A stretch of 38,823 nt of DNA, taken from an uncultured Lachnospiraceae bacterium. Lineage in GTDB: Bacteria; Bacillota; Clostridia; Lachnospirales; Lachnospiraceae. The DNA is taken from assembly GCA_948470755.1 (NCBI GenBank), contig CAOKPU010000028.1:1-38823 (forward strand). The letters run 5' to 3'. Shown piece after piece: positions 27,998-35,236 of this stretch. The number at the start of each line of letters is the position of its first letter. Positions within the stretch are counted from its first letter, which is position 1. A program made the translations under genes and the position numbers. The notes under the pieces are model-generated. The model did no database searches and was not told where the DNA came from. It saw only the letters and a program-made list of their open reading frames with translations.

Positions 27998-28102
27998 CAC
28001 CTCCTATGCGAAGCTTTGCCTCGCATTTTTCATAGTAAAAAAGACGCCTATTCGCCACAAATTCGTCGAGGCACATATTCCATTTTCCGAAAAATGGTTC
28101 TT
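27998..28102 (-). promoter_or_regulatory. Hairpin-rich 5' leader of uvrB
   Basis: Between the promoter and the GTG start is a leader of roughly 240 bases. A stem ATGCGA/TCGCAT, with alternative CTATG/CATAG pairing, abuts the AGGAGG ribosome site. Farther up, AAATTCGTCGA pairs with TCGACGAATTT, enclosing a small CCATTTT-type hairpin. The first part recurs at 31640-31733. It may be a repeated palindrome or a translation-control element. Confidence 0.5.
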
Positions 28103-28233
28103 CGACGAATTTTAGTTATTGAATCCTATTTTCTGAACCATACGGAAATTGCAAACTCCTATGGATAACTCAAGAAATCCCATCAAGTTTTTCCCCCGTA
28201 TGTATCATAAATTTAAGAAATAAATCGAGATTG

Positions 28234-28262
28234 ATTATACCATATTGCCCTCCGTTTGTCTA
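28234..28262 (-). promoter_or_regulatory. uvrBA promoter
   Basis: On the minus strand, TAGACA (28257-28262) and TATAAT (28234-28239) are separated by 17 bases. The promoter lies on the uvrB side of the island, so the insertion did not separate it from the gene. No obvious SOS box was seen. Confidence 0.7.
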
Positions 28263-28394
28263 TACCGGAGCAAACATTTGTTCGTTTTCTTATTCTTCAC
28301 TCTTATGTAAACTTTAATTTGAATTTTCTTCTCCCAATATTTTCCTTTTCGGCAAATATCTATCCACATCAGCCATAATATCCTGCAGATTGTT

Positions 28395-28685
28395 TTCACT
28401 ATCGCCATCCTTGGATTTTTGCGTGTAGTTTATTGATGTTATAACCAAAACACAGCAGAAGAATCTCAAGTCTTACTCTAAGACAAAGATATACTTATTA
28501 GCGCAGGCCTCCAGCTTTGTACCGTCAATAAAGACTGTTTCTTTGGATAATTCCTCCAATTCTTGGCTTAGCAGTCTGACAGAATCATCTTCGGATACAA
28601 CGTTTTCCAAACTTAATGGCAAAACCAGTTGATAAGTTATGCCAAGTTCGGTATAATTTTTATGGTGTCTTAAGTTACTTGTCAT
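28395..28685 (-). pseudogene. IS1182-family transposase remnant
   Basis: The N-terminal signature NYTELGITYQLVLPL..EDDSVRLLSQELEEL is joined directly to KETVFIDGTKLEACANKY, a motif normally found well inside the protein, so an internal segment is missing. Past a frameshift near 28473, the minus strand still encodes CFGYNINKLHAKIQ, which looks like the end of the same transposase. The gene is non-functional. The coding remnant is much shorter than an intact IS1182 transposase of about 450-550 residues. Confidence 0.75.
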
Positions 28686-28748
28686 ATCTTAATTATACCA
28701 TGGATGGCGGATTCCTCGGAGTTCGTTTTCTGTTTTTAGCACAAAATA

Positions 28749-28794
28749 GGACTGTGCAGAATAGCTGATTTATCATCTATTCTGCAACAGCCCC
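28749..28794 (-). mobile_element. Terminal sequence of the IS1182-like remnant
   Basis: The minus strand reads GGGGCTGTTGCAGAATAG from 28794, followed by a hairpin with GCAGAATAG/CTATTCTGC arms (28756-28785). This looks like the left end of an IS1182-type element upstream of the transposase start. No matching right end was found. Confidence 0.5.
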
Positions 28795-28895
28795 TTACTT
28801 TACTTTATTCAGCATGGGATTGTCATTTCATATTCATTATTATTCAATAATAAAACACTATCATACAATAAATTGCCAAGAATACTTGTTACAAG

Positions 28896-29456
28896 TTATT
28901 CTTCATCATATTCTTGTATTATTTTTCTACCTTTTAATTGAACTTCAATTTTTGAAAGTATCTTTGCCGGATCTAAATCTTTGTGATCACTCGTTAGCTG
29001 ACATTTTTCAGGTTTAATAAAATATTGAACTTTTTCTTTACTATCTTTATGCCCTACATATACTACAATTATCGTATCTCCATCTTTATCAGTTTTTACA
29101 TCTGTGTGAATCCAATAACCTGATCCCGTTTTTTTCTTCTCTTTTATTTCTGGCACATACCAGTCATCCAGTCTAATCAGTTTAGCTCCTTTGAATTTAG
29201 GAATATTAAGCATTCTCAAACACTTACTTTTTAATTCATGCGGATTCTCTATTTCGATATCACTTCCGCAGCGTGGACATTTATATATTGCATTTCCATA
29301 TTCGTTTGAAACGATTTCTAACTCAATTTCGGGATGTTTTGTACAATGATAATGAATCCCACCCTGATTGCAGCAGTAATAATTTTTCCAATTAGCCCCA
29401 TATGTATATGCATTTGTGCAATCACCATGCACTAATGCATCTCCATCGGCTAACAT
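28896..29456 (-). CDS. Zinc-ribbon protein of unknown function, probably 5'-truncated
   Basis: This 186-residue ORF contains a likely metal-binding part (CCNQGG..HYHC..H, then YKCPRCGSDIEIE) and a lysine-rich beta-type C-terminal half (WYVPEIKEKKK, YVGHKDSKEKVQYFIKPEK). I do not recognise a family. The reading frame is open and protein-like for about 30 codons before the ATG (ending RIDDKISFRKC), but no start codon lies in that part, and a TGA closes it. The gene may have lost its true start, or that upstream part is chance. It is AT-rich, unlike the flanking core genes, and lies in the accessory island. Confidence 0.5.
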   Translation of the reverse strand: MLADGDALVHGDCTNAYTYGANWKNYYCCNQGGIHYHCTKHPEIELEIVSNEYGNAIYKCPRCGSDIEIENPHELKSKCLRMLNIPKFKGAKLIRLDDWYVPEIKEKKKTGSGYWIHTDVKTDKDGDTIIVVYVGHKDSKEKVQYFIKPEKCQLTSDHKDLDPAKILSKIEVQLKGRKIIQEYDEE

Positions 29457-29482
29457 ACATTTGCGAAAAGATATTTTATCAT

Positions 29483-29596
29483 CTATTCTGTATATCCAAA
29501 AGAAATAATCTGTACTTTCGTTGCATTTGCCTTGATCATTCTCTTGATAGAATCAATTCTTTCCCGTTCTATAATATTCTCTGACAAATTACACAT
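29483..29596 (-). CDS. Short ORF in the Rpn reading frame
   Basis: After the stop codon of the Rpn gene, the same frame continues with protein-like sequence, including an ATG at 29596 and 37 codons (MCNLSENIIERERID..., ending GYTE). It resembles fragments seen in Rpn-type genes. It could be a residual second copy or a separate remnant. No good ribosome site was seen. Confidence 0.25.
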   Translation of the reverse strand: MCNLSENIIERERIDSIKRMIKANATKVQIISFGYTE

Positions 29597-29638
29597 AATC
29601 TGAAGTTTCCCTTCTAGTTCAGCAGTTATAACACTACA

Positions 29639-30496
29639 CTACTTCCCCATTGCAGTACGAAGCGGAATTATTTGTTCTAATGTACAATTTAATTCTTTTA
29701 TAATAGTTTCATTATCTTTACCGGCTGCCAACGCACTGACTATATTTGTAAGTATATTTCTTTCCTCTACAGCCCTTTTTTCCGCATATTTTTCTGCATA
29801 ACTCTTTGCATATTTTTCTGCATAACTCTTTGCATATTTTTCAACAGCCTCACACATAACTTTTCGACCTCCTTCCTCCTCTTTAAAATGTTTTACACCC
29901 TTTTCCAGTTCAGGATAATAAATATCCTTTGATTTCTTACATCCAAAATCATGCATCAATCTGCCAACTGCATCATCACCTTTGTAACTGCCATTTACAT
30001 ATACAATATGAGAACCGTCATCAAATTCATCATCAATTTCCTCAAAATGCCGGTTTATCGTATAAATCGGCAATCCGTGACCAAATATATCTGTCTCTGT
30101 AATAAATACCATATAGGAATCCTGCAATTCTGAAAATTCCTGTCCCTCTTTTAGCATCCGGGAATCCATCATGCTGCTGTTAAATCTAGCCCGTCGTACA
30201 TGTGCTCCCTCTGGTTTTTTCTGCACCTCGATGTTGTAGTGTTTTCCTGTATGATCTTTTGCTAAGATATCCAAACGGATATTTCTGCCACCCACAATAG
30301 GACTCTGAAACTCTCTTTGCCCAACAACACTTATTATTTCAATATCGTCTCGTTTCAGAATAATCTTTAGCAAAAGTCCAGTAGCTTCATTATTACCATC
30401 AAAAACCATAGACATCAGATCATCATCAAATAAATTCATATCATCAACAATCTGCTCTACTGTTTTATTATCCTGCAGTATTTCTTCTTCTGTCAT
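29639..30496 (-). CDS. Rpn family recombination-promoting nuclease / PD-(D/E)XK transposase
   Basis: This 285-residue protein has the Rpn/PDDEXK_2 layout: an N-terminal segment with DLMSMVFDGNNEATGLLLKIIL, the nuclease core with LDILAKDHTGKHYNIEVQKK (Asp, Glu, Lys of the fold) and RRARFNSSMMDS, and FGHGLPIYTINR in the middle. Near residue 230 the KYAKSYAE motif is duplicated by an exact 24-base tandem repeat (29784-29831) plus a partial third copy. Rpn proteins are DNA endonucleases that raise recombination. The gene lies in an AT-rich island near IS and integrase debris. AGGTGGTGAG precedes the ATG. Confidence 0.85.
   Translation of the reverse strand: MTEEEILQDNKTVEQIVDDMNLFDDDLMSMVFDGNNEATGLLLKIILKRDDIEIISVVGQREFQSPIVGGRNIRLDILAKDHTGKHYNIEVQKKPEGAHVRRARFNSSMMDSRMLKEGQEFSELQDSYMVFITETDIFGHGLPIYTINRHFEEIDDEFDDGSHIVYVNGSYKGDDAVGRLMHDFGCKKSKDIYYPELEKGVKHFKEEEGGRKVMCEAVEKYAKSYAEKYAKSYAEKYAEKRAVEERNILTNIVSALAAGKDNETIIKELNCTLEQIIPLRTAMGK
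29784..29842 (-). repeat. 24-bp tandem repeat inside the Rpn gene
   Basis: Two exact 24-base units plus 11 bases of a third lie in frame and encode KYAKSYAE-type repeats. Such a repeat could expand or contract without shifting the frame. Confidence 0.85.
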
Positions 30497-30523
30497 CTTC
30501 TCACCACCTTAACACCTATCCTT

Positions 30524-31177
30524 TTATTTATGTATCCATTGAAGCCCTGCGCCTGTTATAACAAGAGAATATATTGGTTCACCACACTCCTCCCGTTCTT
30601 CACACGACCGTTTCAACATAGCTTCAGCAAATCTTACACCTTCATCCAGTGTAAAATGAGGAACCTCTGATTCATCGACCATTTTTCCACCTATATCTAG
30701 CTTTTCACTGTTGCGAATGATATTTTTTGATATATCTCTTTGCCCATCCCATACAACACATATTGTAGGTACGCCCAACTTTGGATTCATGTTTTTATGC
30801 GTAACAACACCATCTACAACCTGGTAGAAACACTGCACTCCATTCTCATATCCAGCAATATGGCAACGTATTGTTTCACCCTGTACTCTTTCATTACATT
30901 CTTCATTTATTCTTTCAGCAATTTCTTTTATTGTCGCCGTCCTGCTAAGTCTATTAAAAAGTCCCTTCAAATAATCTGGTACATCTTCATCCCCTACCTG
31001 AGCATTTCCACACCACAATATACCTATATCTCTATCACCAAACTGAAAAATCTTCTTGATTCCATCTTTATGTGATACTTCTTGCCGCCCATCTGGATAG
31101 GATTTTGTAAAAGTAGTCCGACTATCTGCTGCCATGACAATGCCATCATATAAGCAAAATGTAACAATAACTGACAT
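30524..31177 (-). CDS. Proteasome-like Ntn hydrolase with predicted N-terminal Ser nucleophile
   Basis: This 217-residue protein begins MSVIVTFCLYDGIVMAADSRTT, closely like the first two strands of proteasome beta subunits (DGVVLAADSR). After removal of Met, Ser is residue 1 and the conserved Asp falls exactly at position 17, as in the Thr1-Asp17-Lys33 catalytic set. A KKIF motif follows after a short insertion and may supply the lysine. AAGGAG lies 7 bases before this ATG, which supports the start over the longer frame to 31258. No partner ATPase is encoded nearby. Possible relatives are HslV, Anbu or an uncharacterised Ntn family; the substrate is unknown. Confidence 0.7.
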   Translation of the reverse strand: MSVIVTFCLYDGIVMAADSRTTFTKSYPDGRQEVSHKDGIKKIFQFGDRDIGILWCGNAQVGDEDVPDYLKGLFNRLSRTATIKEIAERINEECNERVQGETIRCHIAGYENGVQCFYQVVDGVVTHKNMNPKLGVPTICVVWDGQRDISKNIIRNSEKLDIGGKMVDESEVPHFTLDEGVRFAEAMLKRSCEEREECGEPIYSLVITGAGLQWIHK

Positions 31178-31419
31178 TCCATCTCTCCTTGTTTCATCTT
31201 CCTGTCTTTTATTATAGCAGGAAATCAAATAATTTACACTACCGTTTTCTATAACCATTTCTCACGCTGAACTGTATTACTTTCACCGCTGCTTTCTCGA
31301 CGAATCATGGTTACTGGCATACTCTGTTCATATCATTCTCGCTGTTCTCAAATATACTATATATAGGTCTTTTACTCCCAATCACATCTATATCTTGCGT
31401 TCAAATTTTTGTAGTAATA
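31178..31419. other. AT-rich intergenic stretch
   Basis: No gene is seen. It carries a TATAGT-like box on the minus strand near 31365 and a CGACGAAT sequence like those in the uvrB leader. It may hold the promoter of the Ntn hydrolase gene. Confidence 0.3.
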
Positions 31420-31733
31420 GTAGGAGACAAAATATTCCACTGCGTTCTCCGGGAAGAATTCTTTAAATTCGCCATGGTAAAGGTCTTTCCGGAACCCGTA
31501 ACCCCCAGTAAAGTCTGGAATTGGTTGCCTTCTTGAAAACCTTTTACCAGTTCCGCTATGGCTGCGGGCTGGTCGCCGGTGGGGGAGTATTCCGAATGAA
31601 GTTTGAAGATTTTTTGTTCATTTTTCGCAGAAAAATTTTGCACTAAATGCTCACCTCCTATGCGAAGCTTTGCCTCGCATTTCTCATAGTAAAAAAAAGA
31701 CCCCTATTCGCCACAAATTCGTCGAGGCACATT
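31420..31733 (-). pseudogene. Partial duplicate of the uvrB 5' end and leader
   Basis: This segment copies 27688-28076: the uvrB ribosome site, GTG start, first codons and leader. A 76-base internal segment is missing. The deletion lies exactly between two copies of ATTCGCCAT (27737-27745 and 27813-27821 in the intact gene; junction 31467-31475 here). The reading frame is shifted after the junction, and the rest of uvrB is absent. It cannot encode UvrB. Confidence 0.92.
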
Positions 31734-31879
31734 TTATTTTCGTCGTGGCATTTTTTCAAACCGGCTCAAAACAGGCCCGCGACGAATTCTGTTCACAATC
31801 TGCTGTTTCTGCTACACAGCATACCTCTGTAATTCCACATGGGCAAAACAGCACGGAAAGAATTTTTTTATCATACCAC

Positions 31880-32460
31880 AAACCATAAAGCATGCCCCGT
31901 AAGCTTTGACGCCGCCTCCTGTTTTGGGAAACCCTATTCCATCCACCGGGCTGTTGGAGGATACATTGCCCGTTACCGTATAACGAAAAGAGACATTCAT
32001 GATTGTTTTTACCAGTCCCGCTACCGCCCTTGAATATCCTGCCTTGGCATTAAACAATTTTAGAATGTCTCTTCGGGTAACATCCATCATTTTCTTCTTA
32101 CCCGGAATGGGAATAAGGTGATTCTTTACTATTCCACAATAATTATAATAAGTTTCGTGGCTTTCGGTACGCTTTTTCAAATCCGTTTCAAGCCAGAATC
32201 TCATAAAATCAGCAACATTAACCTTTGAGAACACAACATACGCGCCACTATATAATCCTGCGATGGTCTTCTCTCTTTCCTTTTTTTGCTTCCTTCCCTG
32301 TTTTGAACCCGGGCTTCTGCTGTGGTTTTTCGCTTCCGTCCGGATATTTCAAAAATACCCTGTATGCTGTTTTCGCCAAAGGTTCCCTAAGTCCGCTTAG
32401 TCCTACATATCCGAAAGCCAATAGATGGGAGGGAGCCGGTTTGAATACAGGAAACAACAT
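31880..32460 (-). pseudogene. Degraded tyrosine recombinase (integrase) gene
   Basis: The minus strand encodes AYRVFLKYPDGSEKPQQKPGFKT (arm-binding type), then in the next frame EKTIAGLYSGAYVVFSKVNVADFMRFWLETDLKKR and MNVSFRYTVTGNVSSNSPVDGIGFPKTGG (core-binding domain). A one-base insertion in an A7 run (about 32280-32287) shifts the frame; with six A's the protein reads through. After the PKTGG point the family sequence stops, so the whole catalytic domain with the R-H-R-Y residues is missing. The natural start codon is not evident. It lies beside the uvrB duplicate, and marks a former integrated element. Confidence 0.8.
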
Positions 32461-32461
32461 A

Positions 32462-33790
32462 TTAATCCATTTGCTGCAAGCTGTCGTCTGAATGCTGTGG
32501 AATAACCAGCAGCACATGGAGGATGAATTCATTTTCCCGTATCTCTATGCTCATGGCACCGTTATATTTTTCAGCCACCTTTTCTATATTTGATAATCCT
32601 GTCCCTTTTTTGAACGCACCTTTCCCACGGAAACTGTTTCGGATCTCCATCATAAGAAAATCGCTCTGGATACGCCCGGTCACATGAATCTGTTTCCCGG
32701 TACCGGCATCCAGACCCTTACATGCCTGGATGGCATTATCCAGCGCATTTGACAGGACAATGCAGATGTCAATGTCTCTAAGGCCGCAGGGATACGGCAG
32801 GAGGAGGGAACAGTCCATATCAATCCCCATGCTTTTTGCGGTTCCCAGCTTGTTTCCCACCAGGATATCCGCTACCGGGTTATTGGTGCTTACGGGAAAT
32901 GACATTTTTTCCGCCATATCGTCCAGATCTTCCATATAGCTTACCGCCTCCTCCAGTTTCCCACCCCGCAAGAGGTCTTTTACCACCGCGATATGGTTCC
33001 TGATATCATGGCGGAGCGATTTTGTCCTGTCATAACGGGCCTTCGCTTCCTCTACGTACTGGTTCAGGGAATGTTCCTCCTGCGCAAGCAGTGACAATTC
33101 TGTGCTGAGACGGAAATTCTGCTGCAGCTTCTTGAAGAAAAACAAAATACAGAACAGGCTGGCAAGTCCCAGAAAATGCATGGCCAGCAACTGCCAGTGA
33201 CTGAACAGATACTCGGAAATTTCTTCCTCCGACGAAAGCGCATACTGGAAGTCAAACTGCATCGTATTCACATATCTACTCATAATAAATATCATTAGGA
33301 TAGGAATGAAGACCAGAAACATCTGCTGCATTTCCATCGTACTATAGTTGGAAAAATACCAGTACACCATATAATAGCAGAAGCCGGCCAACGCCAGCGC
33401 CGCCGCCTGGCTGGCCAGTGCGAATGGGATACCTGCCATATCATAAAAAGCCGTAGGCAAGAATGGGGCTGCAAGGCTCATCATGGATTGTGTAATTCCA
33501 TAGCATAACAGCATGATCTCCGTTGTCAGGGCCGCATACAAAAGAGAGGATTTCGGATCTGCATGGCAGACAAACGCCCCGCATACCGTAAGCAGAAAGA
33601 CAAGCGCTACAAATCCTATGAGCGTACTGACTGGAAGAAGATTATTGACGATCACCGCACATACCGCAAACAGGAAATAAAAAGGGATCAAAAGTTTCTT
33701 TTTCAGGATTTTTACCAGAAAATAAAACTGGAAGGACGTCTCAACGATGCCCATAATGTATATATTGAAAAAATCATAATACGCAATCAT
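32462..33790 (-). CDS. AgrC-like sensor histidine kinase (GHKL type)
   Basis: This protein of about 442 residues has six or seven N-terminal membrane helices (to about residue 205), then a coiled linker. The dimerisation/phosphorylation box is SLRHDIRNHIAVVKDLL. The GHKL ATPase domain follows, with the N-box ALDNAIQACKG and G-box KGTGLSNIEKVAEKYNG. This is the layout of peptide-sensing kinases such as AgrC. GGAGG lies 8 bases before the ATG at 33790; the ATG at 33805 overlaps it. The kinase follows its LytTR regulator by 27 bases. No AgrB, AgrD or obvious signal peptide gene is visible nearby, so the ligand is unknown. Confidence 0.88.
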   Translation of the reverse strand: MIAYYDFFNIYIMGIVETSFQFYFLVKILKKKLLIPFYFLFAVCAVIVNNLLPVSTLIGFVALVFLLTVCGAFVCHADPKSSLLYAALTTEIMLLCYGITQSMMSLAAPFLPTAFYDMAGIPFALASQAAALALAGFCYYMVYWYFSNYSTMEMQQMFLVFIPILMIFIMSRYVNTMQFDFQYALSSEEEISEYLFSHWQLLAMHFLGLASLFCILFFFKKLQQNFRLSTELSLLAQEEHSLNQYVEEAKARYDRTKSLRHDIRNHIAVVKDLLRGGKLEEAVSYMEDLDDMAEKMSFPVSTNNPVADILVGNKLGTAKSMGIDMDCSLLLPYPCGLRDIDICIVLSNALDNAIQACKGLDAGTGKQIHVTGRIQSDFLMMEIRNSFRGKGAFKKGTGLSNIEKVAEKYNGAMSIEIRENEFILHVLLVIPQHSDDSLQQMD

Positions 33791-33817
33791 TGCACTTGCC
33801 TCCATATGTAAAAACTT

Positions 33818-34522
33818 TTACATATTTTTCATATACTGCAGAACGACACCGGAAAACTCTTTGCTCCGCAGCCGCGATACGGGAATCTCCCTGCCGTTAT
33901 CCATGTATGCGATTCCGTTTTTATAGCCTTTTAAATGCCCAAGGTTGATCAAGTAGCTCCTGTGACACCGAAAAAAACGATCCCCCAGCTTCGTTTCCAG
34001 ACTTTCAATCCGCTCATAATAATCAAGGACCTCTCCGCAAACCAGGTTCAGATAGATTTTCCGGTCTATGATCTCGCAGAAAACAATCTCACCCTTTGGG
34101 ATGATGCGTCCCTCATATCCTTTTTGCACGAGCAGGCTGTCTTCGCTGGCATCGCGCATGGAATTGTAGAGGCGCTCCATTGTCTTTTCAAACTGCGTTT
34201 CCTTAACCGGCTTGACCAGATAATCGTAGGCCTGCACCTCAAAAGACTGGAAAACCATCTCCCGCAGCACCGTGATGAAAATCAGGAATCCCCGGAACTT
34301 TCCTGCCCGGAGCCGCTTTGCTGTTTCGATACCGTCCATGCCCTTCATCTGAATATCCAGAAACAGGATGTCAATCTGCCCGTCATAGGTAAGAAGCTCC
34401 TCGCTGCTTGAAAATGTCCTAAGATGGATCTCCCTGTTCTTTTTACGGAAAAAATCAGAGGCAAACGCTTTTATATTGTCGGATATATATTTTTCATCAT
34501 CACAGATTGCTATATGGATCAA
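33818..34522 (-). CDS. LytTR-family response regulator
   Basis: This 234-residue regulator has an N-terminal receiver domain (acidic ICDDE, phospho-acceptor Asp56 in LFLDIQMKGMDG, Lys in YLVKPV) and a C-terminal LytTR DNA-binding domain (IVFCEIIDRKIYL, FFRCHRSYLINL, ENGREIPVSR-like end). It is paired with the downstream AgrC-like kinase. LytTR regulators usually bind direct repeats upstream of target genes. Its targets are not shown by the sequence; the nearby FtsX-type ABC transporter is one candidate. Confidence 0.9.
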   Translation of the reverse strand: MIHIAICDDEKYISDNIKAFASDFFRKKNREIHLRTFSSSEELLTYDGQIDILFLDIQMKGMDGIETAKRLRAGKFRGFLIFITVLREMVFQSFEVQAYDYLVKPVKETQFEKTMERLYNSMRDASEDSLLVQKGYEGRIIPKGEIVFCEIIDRKIYLNLVCGEVLDYYERIESLETKLGDRFFRCHRSYLINLGHLKGYKNGIAYMDNGREIPVSRLRSKEFSGVVLQYMKNM

Positions 34523-34891
34523 TGTACCACCTCCTCCCGGCCAGGCATCTCACTATGCATGGCCTGTACCATGAACTGCCCTGCCGGTCCCGCTATGTTA
34601 TTCCCCAATCAGCCTGTCAAACATTTTATTTCCGGCCGTCACATAAGAAATCCACCATACACCAGAAATTAAGGATAACACCTCTTTCTTATTTTTGCCT
34701 TTTAGATAGCATACAAACCTAATATTTTATTATAACCTGCCTGTAATATCAGAGCAATTCTGTTGCCGTAAAATGTTTTCTGGATGCTATGGAATGTTGA
34801 CCATTCAGACGAATCTGTTCAATCGGGGTCGATTGTCCTGTTCCATCAAAGAGTGTTTTTTCTGCCTGCGGGCTATCCGGACAGACAAAAT
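34523..34891 (-). promoter_or_regulatory. Promoter region of the LytTR two-component operon
   Basis: No gene is seen. On the minus strand, TTGCTC (34752-34757) and TATAAT (34729-34734) are spaced 17 bases apart, giving a leader of about 200 bases before the response-regulator ATG. I see no convincing LytTR repeat pair. Confidence 0.55.
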
Positions 34892-35110
34892 CTATTCCAT
34901 CTGCCCACGGGCAATATACATCTTTTCGCTGTCGTAGTACACATAGGACACATTGTACCCCTTTGAAGAATTCTCCTGGCCCGGCAGATAGTATTCGCCT
35001 ACCTGTGTAAATTCCGGCAGTTTTTTCAGGGAGATCACATCGGGCATCCCTATGCCACCTCTCTTATTGTCAAAGCGGATATTCGCAATCCACTTTCGCT
35101 GCTTACTCAT
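34892..35110 (-). pseudogene. Orphan C-terminal gene fragment
   Basis: A frame from an ATG at 35110 encodes about 72 residues (KWIANIRFDNKRGGIGMPDV..., ending YIARGQME) that look like the end of a larger protein rather than a complete one. No ribosome site precedes it. Its codon use is protein-like and GC-rich, like the ABC genes. It directly abuts a multi-hairpin segment, which suggests truncation by an insertion. I do not recognise the family. Confidence 0.4.
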
Positions 35111-35111
35111 G

Positions 35112-35229
35112 ACCCTATGCCTCTGCCGAAGCTTGTCAGATAGGGCTTGCACCCCACCTGACTGGGGCAAGTCCCCCACCCCCGCTTTCGTCTCCGCAAC
35201 TTAGAAACGGGGGGCTTCCTTGATAGGGT
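35112..35229 (-). other. Multi-hairpin structured segment
   Basis: The outer arms ACCCTAT (35112-35118) and ATAGGGT (35223-35229) enclose at least two stems: CTTGC-CCCA/TGGGG-CAAG (35146-35171) and CCCCG.TTTC/GAAACGGGG (about 35179-35215). It begins 8 bases after the ABC permease stop. It may be the end of an IS200/IS605-type element, whose ends are multi-stem, or a structured 3' UTR. No tnpA or tnpB gene is present. Confidence 0.45.
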
Positions 35230-35236
35230 TAAATGG

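Noticed and set aside
27990-28076. Extended N-terminus of UvrB (28 extra residues)
   Set aside because: The extra codons lie in the palindromic leader, and AGGAGGT is well placed for the GTG start that gives a family-like N-terminus.
29784-29842. Repeats that might suggest a CRISPR array
   Set aside because: They are contiguous 24-base tandem units without spacers inside a coding frame.
34523-34891. A possible signal-peptide gene for the AgrC-like kinase
   Set aside because: No short ORF with a ribosome site or AgrD-like pattern was found in either strand of this gap.
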